Assembly (NCBI GenBank): GCA_002382805.1
Contig: DGAD01000016.1
Coordinates: 1 to 52,665 of the forward strand
DNA length: 52,665 nucleotides
From: Clostridiales bacterium UBA4039
Lineage (GTDB): Bacteria; Bacillota; Clostridia; Lachnospirales; Vallitaleaceae
Reading direction: 5' to 3'
This document shows positions 27,562 to 35,952 of the stretch, piece by piece; position 1 is the stretch's first letter, and each line of letters opens with the position of its first letter. A program made the translations under genes and the position numbers. The notes beneath the pieces are model-generated. The model was not told the origin of the DNA. It searched no databases and was given only the letters and a program-made list of their open reading frames with translations.

Positions 27562-27576
27562 CAGGAGGTGTAAGTG

Positions 27577-28266
27577 ATGGGCGTTGGTCAAATAACGCTT
27601 CGTATTCTATTGGCGATTGTTGTCGGTGGAAGTATTGGATACGAGCGAGAAATGCGAAATCGACCGGCTGGATTTATCACACACACACTGGTATGCGTCG
27701 GTGCAACGGTTGTTTCTCTTATGCAAATGGAGATGGTTCATCAGACAATTCTACTTATTGAAGCGAATCCTGTACTTGCACAATCGATGAAGGCTGACCT
27801 TGGTCGAGTTGTTGCACAAGTGGTTACAGGTGTCGGATTCTTAGGTGCCGGAACAATTATTGTTGATAAACGTTCAGTAAAAGGGTTAACAACAGCTACA
27901 ACCATTTGGGTTGTAGCTTGCATTGGTTTAACCATTGGTATGGGGTATTATACGATTGCAATTATTGCAACCGTCAGTATCTTCTTTGTGATGATTACCC
28001 TTCGTCGATTTGAGAGTATGGCAAAGGATAGGCTGTACCAAGTCAAACTTACGGTTTCATATAAGGACCAAGAGTTTTTAGAAGAGCTTCTTCAATTTAT
28101 CCATAAAAAGAAAGTGCAGATACGTGATATTAAGACGGATACCGAGCCTGAAAGAGGCTTGTTTCAGTGTAAGTTGATCTTGTACTTTGGGATGAGTCAA
28201 AAGAGGGAGCGGTTTTTTGAAGAATTGGTCAGCTATGAAGAAGTGGTTTACATAAAACGGGGATAA
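27577..28266 (+). CDS. MgtC/SapB-family membrane protein
   Basis: About 229 residues. The N-terminal 140 residues carry four or five membrane helices with the MgtC signatures GYEREMRNRPAG, GVGFLGAGTII and KGLTTATTIWV. The C-terminal part resembles the ACT-like regulatory domain. MgtC proteins affect F-ATPase activity, magnesium starvation and acid survival; they are not transporters themselves. It lies 16 nt after the iron-type ATPase and is probably in that operon, which is unusual. ATG 27577 is preferred over GTG 27574 by spacing to AGGAGGTG. Confidence 0.92.
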   Translation: MGVGQITLRILLAIVVGGSIGYEREMRNRPAGFITHTLVCVGATVVSLMQMEMVHQTILLIEANPVLAQSMKADLGRVVAQVVTGVGFLGAGTIIVDKRSVKGLTTATTIWVVACIGLTIGMGYYTIAIIATVSIFFVMITLRRFESMAKDRLYQVKLTVSYKDQEFLEELLQFIHKKKVQIRDIKTDTEPERGLFQCKLILYFGMSQKRERFFEELVSYEEVVYIKRG

Positions 28267-28297
28267 GCATCTTTTCGATTAGATGATGAAGGAAAAG

Positions 28298-28326
28298 TTG
28301 CAATTGCACATAAATGGCTATATAGT
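28298..28326 (+). promoter_or_regulatory. Candidate promoter of the binding protein/kinase/regulator operon
   Basis: TTGCAA at 28298-28303, 17-nt spacer, TATAGT at 28321-28326, 20 nt before the start codon of the binding-protein gene. Confidence 0.55.
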
Positions 28327-28345
28327 GTAATAAGGAGATGAAGTT

Positions 28346-29383
28346 ATGAATAAACGTAAAAATTTCTTTGGAGGGCTATGGCTTTTCATAATTATTAGCT
28401 TTGTGGCTGTTGCATGTGTTGATGACGAACCAAAAGAACGAGGACTTGTCATCTATTCCCCGCATCCTATTGAATTTATTGACCCGATTATTGCAGAATT
28501 TGAAAAAGAAACGGGTATTCTTGTGGAGATTGTTCGAAATGGTACGGGAGAATTAATCTCAAAAATACAACATGAACAGGAAGAAGAAAATTATATTGGA
28601 GATGTTCTATGGGGTGGCTCAATAGCCACGTTGATGAATAAAAAAGAGGTCCTGTTTGAACCCTACCAATCACAAAATGAAGCTTTTTTGCGGTTTAAAA
28701 ATACGGATGGATATATGACGCGGTTTTCACTTATGCCAAGTGTTATTATGGTTAATTCTCACTTGGTTGGTCCAGGTGAAATACAAGGATATCAAGATTT
28801 GCTTAAGCCGGAGTATAAAGGGGAGATAGCTTTTGCTAATCCGGAGCTATCAGCATCTTCATATGAGCAGTTGCTTAATCAGCTATGGGCAATGGGAGAT
28901 ATGGAACCGGATGCTGGATGGGACTATGTAAAGGCTTTAATTGATCAACTGGATGGTCAACTTCAAAGCCGTTCCCAAGATGTCTATAATGGGGTCACAG
29001 AGGGCAAGTATAAGATTGGATTAACTTTTGAAGAACCGGCAGCTAAGTTTAAGGACAATGGAGCTCCGGTGGAACTGATTTATCCTATTGAAGGGACAAT
29101 AGTCAGACCCGATAGTGTTGCCATAATTAAGCATAGTGATAAAGTGGACGAAGCGAGACAATTTATCGATTTTGTCACAAGTTATGAGATTCAAGAGCTT
29201 ATCGCCACAGAGTTGAGTCGAAGACCTGTGCGACAGGATGTGGAGGCGTCGGCAACATTGTTAGATTTTGACGCTATGATTGTGATTAATGATGACCTGG
29301 ATTGGTCTGCAAGCCAAAAAGAAACGCTGGTGAATCGATTCCTAAGCTTATATGAAGAGACGCTAAGTTCCAAAGAACAATAA
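28346..29383 (+). CDS. Second FbpA/PgtC-like binding lipoprotein, linked to a sensor kinase
   Basis: A 345-residue family-1 binding protein with lipobox AVAC (Cys24). It starts GLVIYSPHPIEFIDPIIAEF and has GDVLWGGSIATLM and YQDLLKPEYKGEIAFANPE. These relate it to the first binding protein and to PgtC-type regulatory proteins. No permease follows; instead a sensor kinase begins 21 nt later. The likely job is to bind the solute outside the cell and present it to the kinase, as PgtC does in the phosphoglycerate system. That role is inferred from position. Confidence 0.85.
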   Translation: MNKRKNFFGGLWLFIIISFVAVACVDDEPKERGLVIYSPHPIEFIDPIIAEFEKETGILVEIVRNGTGELISKIQHEQEEENYIGDVLWGGSIATLMNKKEVLFEPYQSQNEAFLRFKNTDGYMTRFSLMPSVIMVNSHLVGPGEIQGYQDLLKPEYKGEIAFANPELSASSYEQLLNQLWAMGDMEPDAGWDYVKALIDQLDGQLQSRSQDVYNGVTEGKYKIGLTFEEPAAKFKDNGAPVELIYPIEGTIVRPDSVAIIKHSDKVDEARQFIDFVTSYEIQELIATELSRRPVRQDVEASATLLDFDAMIVINDDLDWSASQKETLVNRFLSLYEETLSSKEQ

Positions 29384-29404
29384 GTCGGCAAGGATGGTGC
29401 CCAT

Positions 29405-31084
29405 TTGAAAAAGCATATATATCGCGATGAGCTTCGCCATTTGCTAATTACATATACCATTGTTTTTATTCTCGTGAGTATAGTGCTGATGATTATTTTT
29501 GTTGGTGTTTATACCAATATTATTGTGCGTAGACAAACCGTTGAATCCAATGATGCCATTAGCAAGGTGTTAACTTATGAGATGGAAGCGTATGTTCAAT
29601 TTTTGGAAAATGTGGATGCCCATTCAAGTGTTGTCCAATTATTTGAAGACGGACGTACGGAACCGATTTATGAAAGCTTGTATGACTTTAATAACAGCCG
29701 CGAGATTCAAAGCGTCTTTTATATTGTAAACCCAGCCGGAGAAACAATCATCTCCAATAACAACAATAATTCACCCTATAATTCTATCGATATTTTTTTG
29801 TCGGGCATTTTTAAAGAGATGTCAGAGACGAGGGATATCGTCTTTGATAATAACAAAGTACAAATCGATTTATCAAAGCGTACGGTATATTCTCTTGGAA
29901 AAGCGATATACATAGATGATACGCTGCAAGGGTATCTTTTGTTTGAATTAATCGAGCAAGATCTTTTGAATAATATCGAAAACTTATCTGTAGACATCTT
30001 TACCATTACAGACCAATATTATAACAGCATACTAACGAACAATGCTTCAATTCTAGATGATATCGGTAAACTTACGATTGTGAAAAAATATGAAGATAAG
30101 ATTACATTTAAAAATACGGATTATTATTTTTATGAAGCTCAATACTTAGAGTATAATATTCGGGTATTTACCTTTTCACAACTGAATTTTATCAATGAAT
30201 TGCTGGTGACAACGTCACTTTTTATGATGTTGGCTATGATTATTGTGGTAATTATTGTCGTCAAAATTTCGGATATTTTAGCCCAAAGAAAAACAAAATC
30301 TATTCAAGAGATTATCCAGTTTATTGATATTGTCAAGGAAGGGAACTTAGATGCACGGATTGAGCTTAAAACTAACGACGAGTTTGAGATTATTGCGAAT
30401 CAACTTAATCGCATGCTTGAACGCATAGGGCGCCAAGTCAAGGTGAACGAAGAACTGGGAGAGCGCAATAAGACGGCGGTTATCAAGCAGTTAGAAGCCC
30501 AGTTTAATCCACACTTTATTTTTAATACATTAGAAACACTAAAATATTTAATTCAATTTGATGCAGGAAAATCGATGGAAATGATTATTCATTTTGCCAA
30601 AATCCTTAGATACAGCATTGATTATGAACAGGACAACATACAGCTAAAAGATGACTTGGATTATCTGCGAAGCTATTTGCTGATTCAAAAATATCGCTAC
30701 AATAAACGACTGACATATACGATTAAATATGATGATGAATTGGCTCAGGCAATAGTGCCGAAGTTAATTTTGCAACCGATTGTAGAAAACTGTATTGTAC
30801 ATGGTTACAAAAGCAAAGAAAACCTACACATTGACATTATGATTGAAGAAATCGATAAAGCCATGGTGATGTATGTAAAAGATAATGGAGATGGTATCAG
30901 TGAAGAGTCCATGCAACAGATCAAAGCCAATATACAACAGGTAAATAATCATTCGAGTAGCATTGGCGTGAATAATGTCCATCAGCGTTTACAATTATTG
31001 TATGGGGGGAATTATGGAGTGGACATTAAGAGCGTGTTTGGAGAAGGTACTATAGTCGTTGTTCGTATTCCGATAGAAATGTAG
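29405..31084 (+). CDS. YesM-like sensor histidine kinase
   Basis: A 559-residue membrane kinase. One helix at about 15-37, an extracellular sensor of about 230 residues, a second helix at about 275-298, and a HAMP domain (300-355) with EGNLDARIELKTNDEFEII. The His-kinase domain has LEAQFNPHFIFNTLE with phosphorylated His370, and the ATPase end carries PIVENCIVHGY, DNGDGIS and SIGVNNVHQRL. This is the YesM/LytS-type catalytic layout typical of Firmicutes. TTG start. It is cotranscribed with a solute-binding protein and the AraC-type response regulator, which it should phosphorylate. Confidence 0.93.
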   Translation: MKKHIYRDELRHLLITYTIVFILVSIVLMIIFVGVYTNIIVRRQTVESNDAISKVLTYEMEAYVQFLENVDAHSSVVQLFEDGRTEPIYESLYDFNNSREIQSVFYIVNPAGETIISNNNNNSPYNSIDIFLSGIFKEMSETRDIVFDNNKVQIDLSKRTVYSLGKAIYIDDTLQGYLLFELIEQDLLNNIENLSVDIFTITDQYYNSILTNNASILDDIGKLTIVKKYEDKITFKNTDYYFYEAQYLEYNIRVFTFSQLNFINELLVTTSLFMMLAMIIVVIIVVKISDILAQRKTKSIQEIIQFIDIVKEGNLDARIELKTNDEFEIIANQLNRMLERIGRQVKVNEELGERNKTAVIKQLEAQFNPHFIFNTLETLKYLIQFDAGKSMEMIIHFAKILRYSIDYEQDNIQLKDDLDYLRSYLLIQKYRYNKRLTYTIKYDDELAQAIVPKLILQPIVENCIVHGYKSKENLHIDIMIEEIDKAMVMYVKDNGDGISEESMQQIKANIQQVNNHSSSIGVNNVHQRLQLLYGGNYGVDIKSVFGEGTIVVVRIPIEM

Positions 31085-31093
31085 GGGGTTAAT

Positions 31094-31897
31094 ATGATAA
31101 AAGTGCTGATAGTTGAAGATGAAGATCTTATTCGCAAGGGGTTAGCGTATGCCTTTGACTGGCTAAAATATGATTGTGTCATTGTTGGTGAAGCGACCAA
31201 TGGTCAACAAGGGATTGAGCGGATTAAAGAGTGTCAACCGGACATTGTTATTACAGACATCCGTATGCCGATTATGGATGGCCTGGAGATGATCAAGTAT
31301 TTTAGAGATAGAAAGTTTGAAGTGGTCATTGTTAGTGGATATGCGGAGTTTGAATATGCAAAAAAAGCAATCGAATATAATGTGAGCGAGTATCTATTAA
31401 AACCAATCGACCATAGCAAGCTTGAAGAAACAGTTCAGCTTTTGGTTGAACAGATTAATAAAAAAAAGATTATACAGCATATCCAGGAAAAAATGAAAAA
31501 AATTGAAGAGTTCCAATTAATGGATATGGAGATTTATGTTTCTGCCAATAAGCATATTCATAAAGAAACAAATGAAATTATTGCGTATATCAAAGAAAAC
31601 TATTATAAAAAAATATCACTTGATCAACTTGCAGAAGGTATCGAGATTAGCACATCAAAAGCAAAGGCGATTTTTAAAGAAGATACAGGACATACGTTTA
31701 ATGATTTTTTAAATAAATATCGAATTCAAATGGCTTTAAAGCTAATCAATGAATCCAGCCTAAAGATATACGAAATAGCGGATGAGGTGGGCTTTGCAGA
31801 GTACAAATACTTTTCCAAAGTCTTTAAAAGTTATACGGGATTTTCGCCAAGTGAGTTTTTAAATCAAAAGGTTATTCTACATACATTGAATCAATAA
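31094..31897 (+). CDS. YesN-like response regulator with AraC DNA-binding domain
   Basis: A 267-residue regulator. Receiver domain 1-120 with EDED, phospho-acceptor Asp55 in ITDIRMP and Lys in LLKPID. Residues 165-265 are an AraC-type pair of helix-turn-helix motifs (SLDQLAEGIEISTSKAKAIF and IYEIADEVGFAEYKYFSKVF). It starts 9 nt after the kinase gene. The likely targets are the nearby importer and mgtC-like genes, but no binding sites could be identified. Confidence 0.93.
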   Translation: MIKVLIVEDEDLIRKGLAYAFDWLKYDCVIVGEATNGQQGIERIKECQPDIVITDIRMPIMDGLEMIKYFRDRKFEVVIVSGYAEFEYAKKAIEYNVSEYLLKPIDHSKLEETVQLLVEQINKKKIIQHIQEKMKKIEEFQLMDMEIYVSANKHIHKETNEIIAYIKENYYKKISLDQLAEGIEISTSKAKAIFKEDTGHTFNDFLNKYRIQMALKLINESSLKIYEIADEVGFAEYKYFSKVFKSYTGFSPSEFLNQKVILHTLNQ

Positions 31898-31918
31898 AAA
31901 AACTTACTTAGCTAACTA

Positions 31919-31947
31919 TTGATTTTTTCATATAGCTATGTTATTAT
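31919..31947 (+). promoter_or_regulatory. Sigma-A promoter of the osmC operon
   Basis: TTGATT at 31919-31924, 17-nt spacer, TATTAT at 31942-31947. The start codon of osmC is 31 nt downstream with AAGGAG in between. Confidence 0.65.
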
Positions 31948-31978
31948 TATAACAAACATATGAAAAGGAGATAAAACC

Positions 31979-32416
31979 ATGGAAACTTTTAAGGCAGTAG
32001 TGAAAAAAACAAAAACAGGATTACAGTGTGAAGCAAATTCAAGAGGATTCAAAATGATCTTAGATGAGCCAGAAGAATTAGGCGGAACAGACACAGGAAT
32101 GAATCCAGTAGAAGCAGTTATCTGTGCTCTTGGTGGATGCCAAGCAATTGTTGCAGCAGCATTTGCAGAAGGCGAAGGCTTTGAGTTTGAAGAGTTTTAT
32201 GTTGAGATAGAAGGAGATCTTGATCCAGCTGGATTTATGGGGGATGAAAGCATCCGCCCTGGATATCAAGAAATTCGTTACAAAATGCATTTTAAAACAA
32301 ATGAAACACAAGAACGTGCAGAAGAATTTGCAAAATTCATTGAAAAAAGATGCCCAGTTGGTGATTGCTTAACTAATGGTGTCAAGATGGTATCTACAGG
32401 GGTAGTAAGAGACTAA
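31979..32416 (+). CDS. osmC: OsmC/Ohr-family peroxidase
   Basis: A 145-residue thiol peroxidase of the OsmC family, which reduces organic hydroperoxides in the cytoplasm. The two catalytic cysteines are Cys54 in ALGGCQA and Cys125 in KRCPVGDC. A further Cys130 is odd for the family. GGTDTGMNPVEAV is the usual OsmC lead-in. OsmC/Ohr enzymes are known to be recycled by lipoylated proteins with dihydrolipoamide dehydrogenase, and exactly such a protein is encoded next. The gene has its own promoter and is followed by a hairpin. Confidence 0.92.
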   Translation: METFKAVVKKTKTGLQCEANSRGFKMILDEPEELGGTDTGMNPVEAVICALGGCQAIVAAAFAEGEGFEFEEFYVEIEGDLDPAGFMGDESIRPGYQEIRYKMHFKTNETQERAEEFAKFIEKRCPVGDCLTNGVKMVSTGVVRD

Positions 32417-32424
32417 AGAGATTT

Positions 32425-32450
32425 AAGGGGATTGCAGATGCAATCCCCTT
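32425..32450 (+). terminator. Perfect 11-bp hairpin between osmC and lpd
   Basis: AAGGGGATTGC (32425-32435) and GCAATCCCCTT (32440-32450) with the loop AGAT. No T-run follows, so it may attenuate, stabilise the osmC mRNA or serve as a processing site rather than end transcription. Confidence 0.65.
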
Positions 32451-32473
32451 CAGTTTGAAGGAGATATGGCGTT

Positions 32474-34168
32474 ATGGAAATAAAAATGACAAAAATTCCA
32501 GGTGGAAAAAAAGGTACTGTTGGTAAGATAAGCGTTAAAATTGGTGAAACGGTTGAGCCCGGAGCGGTGTTAGCTCAAGTAGAAACCGCTAAAGGCAATA
32601 AGCAAGTTAAGGCGGCTGAGGCTGGAAGTATCGTAGAGATTTTTCATGAAGAAGGACAAGAGGTTGCGTCAGAAGAGACCATGTTTATCATGCAAGCAGA
32701 TGTAGCTGCACAAGATACAGAAGTATCCCCAGTTTTAGATGAAGAGACAGCTAAGACAGGAAACGCTGCAGAAGAAGTAAAAGCAGATGTAGTGATTATT
32801 GGTGGTGGCCCAGGAGGCTATGTGGCAGCTATTAATGGAGCAAAACGTGGCTTAAAGGTTATCCTTGTTGAAAAGGATAGTTTAGGTGGAACCTGCTTAA
32901 ATCGAGGATGTATCCCCACAAAAGCCTTAGTAAAATCTTCAGAAATCTGTCACAATGTAAAACATGCTGAACTATTTGGTATTGAAGGGGAAAAGTCACC
33001 TATCGTTAACATGAAAAAAGTGATAGCCCGTAAAAATGATGTTGTCGATAAATTGGTCTCAGGTGTTGAATATTTAATGGAAAAAAATAGTATTCAAGTG
33101 ATTAAAGGACATGCCCGGTTCATATCCGAGACTTTAGTAGCAGTCTCAGGAGAAAAAGACTATACAATTGATGCAAAGGATATTATCATTGCCACCGGTT
33201 CAAAATGCTCAAAAGTAAATATTCCTGGAATCGACCTTCCTTTTGTGATGAACAGTACGACGGCTTTAGAATATGACGAATTACCAAAATCCATAACAAT
33301 TATTGGTGGTGGAGTTATTGGGATGGAGTTTGCATTTATTTATCGTAATTTTGGTGTAGAGGTACATGTTATCGAATTTATGGATCGATTATTGACAATG
33401 GTTGATGAAGAAGTTTCAGCAGAAATTAAAAACATTGCGATTGAAGCAGGCATTGATGTATGTACAGGAGCAAAAGTTACGAATATCCAGAACTCGACAG
33501 ATGGAAAAGCAGTGGTAACGTATGAATGTAATCAAGGTAGCAAGCTTGTCGTTAGTGAAAAAGTTATTGTAGCTATTGGACGCGAGCCAAACATTGAAGG
33601 ACTTGACGTTGAAAAAGCAGGGGTTATGTTCAATGAAAATGGTAGAGGTATTCAGGTTGATGGACATATGCGTACCAATGTAGAACACATCTATGCAATT
33701 GGTGACGTGAACAATATCATGCAATTAGCTCATGTAGCTTCACATCAAGGAATCGTAGCTATTGATAACATACTTGGTGAAGATAAGTCAATGGATTATA
33801 CAGCTGTTCCCAATGTTATCTTTACTGAGCCAGAGATTGCAAGCGTTGGATTGACAGAAGATGAATGCAAAGCGCAAAGCATAGACTATAAAGTAGGACG
33901 ATTTGACTTTATGGGAAATGGAAAAGCCTTGACAATGGAACAAACAAAAGGTTTTATCAAACTAATTAAAGATAAAGAAACAAATAAAATTATCGGAGGA
34001 ACAATTATTGGAGCAGAAGCTTCATCCCTTATCTCTGCGGTGACAGTTGCTATTGCCAATGGATTGACCGATGAAAATATTCGTGAGACAATTTTTGCCC
34101 ATCCGACAACAGCAGAAGTGATTCATGAAGCTGCATATGGTCTTGGAATAGGAGTGTTGCATCAGTGA
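32474..34168 (+). CDS. lpdA: Dihydrolipoamide dehydrogenase with N-terminal lipoyl domain
   Basis: A 564-residue flavoenzyme. Residues 1-78 form a lipoyl domain with the lipoylated Lys40 in ETAKGNK. A linker (80-103) leads to the dehydrogenase: FAD motif IIGGGPGGY, redox disulfide Cys141/Cys146 in GGTCLNRGCIP, NAD motif IIGGGVIGMEF, and the C-terminal His-Pro pair in IFAHPTTAEVIHE. It passes electrons from NADH to the lipoyl arm, or the reverse. No E1 or E2 genes of a 2-oxoacid complex are nearby. Neighbours are OsmC and a lipoate ligase, which suggests that it reduces the peroxidase. Confidence 0.94.
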   Translation: MEIKMTKIPGGKKGTVGKISVKIGETVEPGAVLAQVETAKGNKQVKAAEAGSIVEIFHEEGQEVASEETMFIMQADVAAQDTEVSPVLDEETAKTGNAAEEVKADVVIIGGGPGGYVAAINGAKRGLKVILVEKDSLGGTCLNRGCIPTKALVKSSEICHNVKHAELFGIEGEKSPIVNMKKVIARKNDVVDKLVSGVEYLMEKNSIQVIKGHARFISETLVAVSGEKDYTIDAKDIIIATGSKCSKVNIPGIDLPFVMNSTTALEYDELPKSITIIGGGVIGMEFAFIYRNFGVEVHVIEFMDRLLTMVDEEVSAEIKNIAIEAGIDVCTGAKVTNIQNSTDGKAVVTYECNQGSKLVVSEKVIVAIGREPNIEGLDVEKAGVMFNENGRGIQVDGHMRTNVEHIYAIGDVNNIMQLAHVASHQGIVAIDNILGEDKSMDYTAVPNVIFTEPEIASVGLTEDECKAQSIDYKVGRFDFMGNGKALTMEQTKGFIKLIKDKETNKIIGGTIIGAEASSLISAVTVAIANGLTDENIRETIFAHPTTAEVIHEAAYGLGIGVLHQ

Positions 34169-35088
34169 TTGGACGCATCTATATATCCGATGAAAATGAC
34201 CCATACTTTAATGTGTCGAGTGAACATGCACTGTTTTTAAAATCAACAGAAACAACGCAATTATATTTGTGGCAAAATAGCTCATGTATAGTCTGCGGAC
34301 GTAATCAAAATGTTCATGCAGAGTGTAACATGGAATTTTTGAAGAAAAATAGTATCTTGCCTGTGCGAAGATTTTCAGGTGGTGGTGCGGTTTATCATGA
34401 CCTTGGTAACCTAAACTTTACTTTCATTACAAGAGAAAAAAAAGCAGATGTAGATAAGTACCTTCGTGTTATTAAGGAAGCGATGCATTCTATAAATGTT
34501 CACTGTGAATTTAGTGGAAGAAATGACTTGGTTACGGATGGAAAGAAATTTTCAGGGCATGCATATTACTCCGATGAGGGGAATTATCTCTATCATGGCA
34601 CGATTATGGTAGATGTGGATATGGAGACCTTAACTCAGGCGCTTAATCCTTCAAAGTTGAAGATGAAGTCCAAGGGAATTGATTCCGTTCGAAGCCGTGT
34701 CGTTAACTTAAGACAAATCAGTGAAGACATTACAATTGATACCGTTAAAAAGGCTATGATTCAGGCTTTTCAAGAGATTTTTCACGGAGAATATAACGTA
34801 GAGCACATCAACAAAGACAATTTTACACCACCATTGTATGAAAAAATACAAAGTGAAGGATGGATTTTTGGTGAATCGCCTGAATTTAGTCTTGGAGTCG
34901 AGCGTAAATTGGCTCAAGGCAATGTAGCTATTTCTGTAGATGTTTTGGATGGGAAGATTAATCATATGACCATTCAGACAGACAGTTTAGAGCCATATGA
35001 TTTTGCGGATTGCATAAACGGGTTAATAGGAACTTTTTATGATGAAGATCTTGTATTTGAACATGTAGAAAACTTCATGATGCAGTAG
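34165..35088 (+). CDS. lplA: Lipoate-protein ligase A
   Basis: A 307-residue ligase that activates lipoate with ATP and attaches it to lipoyl-domain lysines. It contains the family motifs RRFSGGGAVYHDLGNLNFTF, the K in DGKKFSGHAYY and YHGTIMVDVD. The C-terminal ~90 residues match the accessory domain of full-length LplA. It starts at GTG overlapping the dehydrogenase stop by 4 nt, so expression is coupled. The obvious target is the lipoyl domain encoded just upstream. Confidence 0.93.
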   Translation: MIGRIYISDENDPYFNVSSEHALFLKSTETTQLYLWQNSSCIVCGRNQNVHAECNMEFLKKNSILPVRRFSGGGAVYHDLGNLNFTFITREKKADVDKYLRVIKEAMHSINVHCEFSGRNDLVTDGKKFSGHAYYSDEGNYLYHGTIMVDVDMETLTQALNPSKLKMKSKGIDSVRSRVVNLRQISEDITIDTVKKAMIQAFQEIFHGEYNVEHINKDNFTPPLYEKIQSEGWIFGESPEFSLGVERKLAQGNVAISVDVLDGKINHMTIQTDSLEPYDFADCINGLIGTFYDEDLVFEHVENFMMQ

Positions 35089-35174
35089 TTAAGTCGGTGG
35101 TGGATTGTTAATAAATGAAAAGTATGATAAAATAAGTAACTAGATTAACAAAGATTAGTTTGGTTGGTGAGAAT

Positions 35175-35612
35175 ATGTTTAATTTAGATGATTGCTTTGC
35201 TCTTATTATCAGTCGTAGTGGAAAAGTATTTGCAGAAGCTTTAGAAAAAGATTTAAAACCCCACAATATTACAAGACCTCAATGGATTGCTATGTACTAT
35301 ATCTACGATAACACTACCTTAACACAAAAACAACTTGCAGATAAGATGGCAACAAAAGAACCGACAGTTGTTCGTTTATTGCAAAAGCTAGAACATGAAG
35401 GAATGGTTCGAAGAGAGACGAGTAAAGAAGATAAGAGAGTTAACTTTATTTACCTTACTGAAAGCGGAACAAAACTATGTGTCAAACTGACACCTATCGT
35501 TGAAAAGTTCAAGGATAATATCATTCGCGGAATCAGTTTAGATGATCTTGAGATTCTTAAAAGGTCTTTGGATAAAATGGTTGAAAATGCGACCAATGAT
35601 GTACAGTTTTAA
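35175..35612 (+). CDS. MarR-family regulator, OhrR-like
   Basis: A 145-residue winged-helix repressor. It has the MarR pattern RPQWIAMYYIYD, TQKQLADKMATKEPTVVRLLQKLEHEGMV (in two halves TQKQLADKMATKEPTVV and RLLQKLEHEGMV) and the wing RETSKEDKRVNFIYLTESG. Cys7 in LDDCFALI aligns with the peroxide-sensing cysteine of Bacillus OhrR (LCFLLY), though the tyrosines that assist it are not conserved. Following OsmC, Lpd and LplA, it may sense organic peroxide and control that operon. ATG 35175 was chosen; a TTG at 35160 is possible. A terminator follows. Confidence 0.88.
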   Translation: MFNLDDCFALIISRSGKVFAEALEKDLKPHNITRPQWIAMYYIYDNTTLTQKQLADKMATKEPTVVRLLQKLEHEGMVRRETSKEDKRVNFIYLTESGTKLCVKLTPIVEKFKDNIIRGISLDDLEILKRSLDKMVENATNDVQF

Positions 35613-35638
35613 AAATATCATAAGAACAAAGATGGAAG

Positions 35639-35672
35639 ATCCCATACGCAGTTATCTGTGTATGGGATTTTT
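35639..35672 (+). terminator. Intrinsic terminator after the MarR gene
   Basis: ATCCCATACGCAG pairs with CTGTGTATGGGAT (one G-U pair), 4-nt loop, then five T. It closes the osmC-lpd-lplA-marR unit. Confidence 0.9.
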
Positions 35673-35749
35673 ATGTGCTAAATGATATTAATTATTCATA
35701 TATTTACATTCAAAAAAATGAAAAAAATGAACATATTGCACTAAAATAA

Positions 35750-35778
35750 TTGAACTTGGAGTGTAAAAATGTTATAAT
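35750..35778 (+). promoter_or_regulatory. Sigma-A promoter of the AOR operon
   Basis: TTGAAC at 35750-35755, 17-nt spacer, TATAAT at 35773-35778. The start should fall near 35785, directly before the structured leader at 35792. Confidence 0.8.
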
Positions 35779-35791
35779 TATATCAAGTGAA

Positions 35792-35886
35792 CAAATCCGA
35801 GTTAGCGTATCTAAGGCTGTGCTATGAGCGTTAACCGATGGGTATTAGAGAAATCGAATTGCCTCCCGCTATTTGGAAAGGGTTTG
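35792..35886 (+). ncRNA. Putative Moco/Tuco riboswitch upstream of AOR
   Basis: The leader RNA is closed by CAAATCC (35792-35798) pairing with GGGTTTG (35880-35886). Inside, TTAGCG pairs with CGTTAA and encloses UCUAAG (35810-35815) and UAUGA (35823-35827), a variant of the 11-nt tetraloop receptor. Blocks GAGAAATC, GCCTCCCG and TTTGGAAAGG are shared with the second copy at 38958. It lies between the promoter and the gene for a pterin-cofactor enzyme, so the molybdenum/tungsten cofactor riboswitch class is the best reading. Class membership comes from context and remembered motifs, not a covariance search. No clear terminator was found behind this copy. Confidence 0.72.
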
Positions 35887-35952
35887 ATTGACGGTGTTGT
35901 TTTTTCAATGTCGTTTATTCGGCTGTCTTTTAAATTAAAGGAGGTATTTTTT

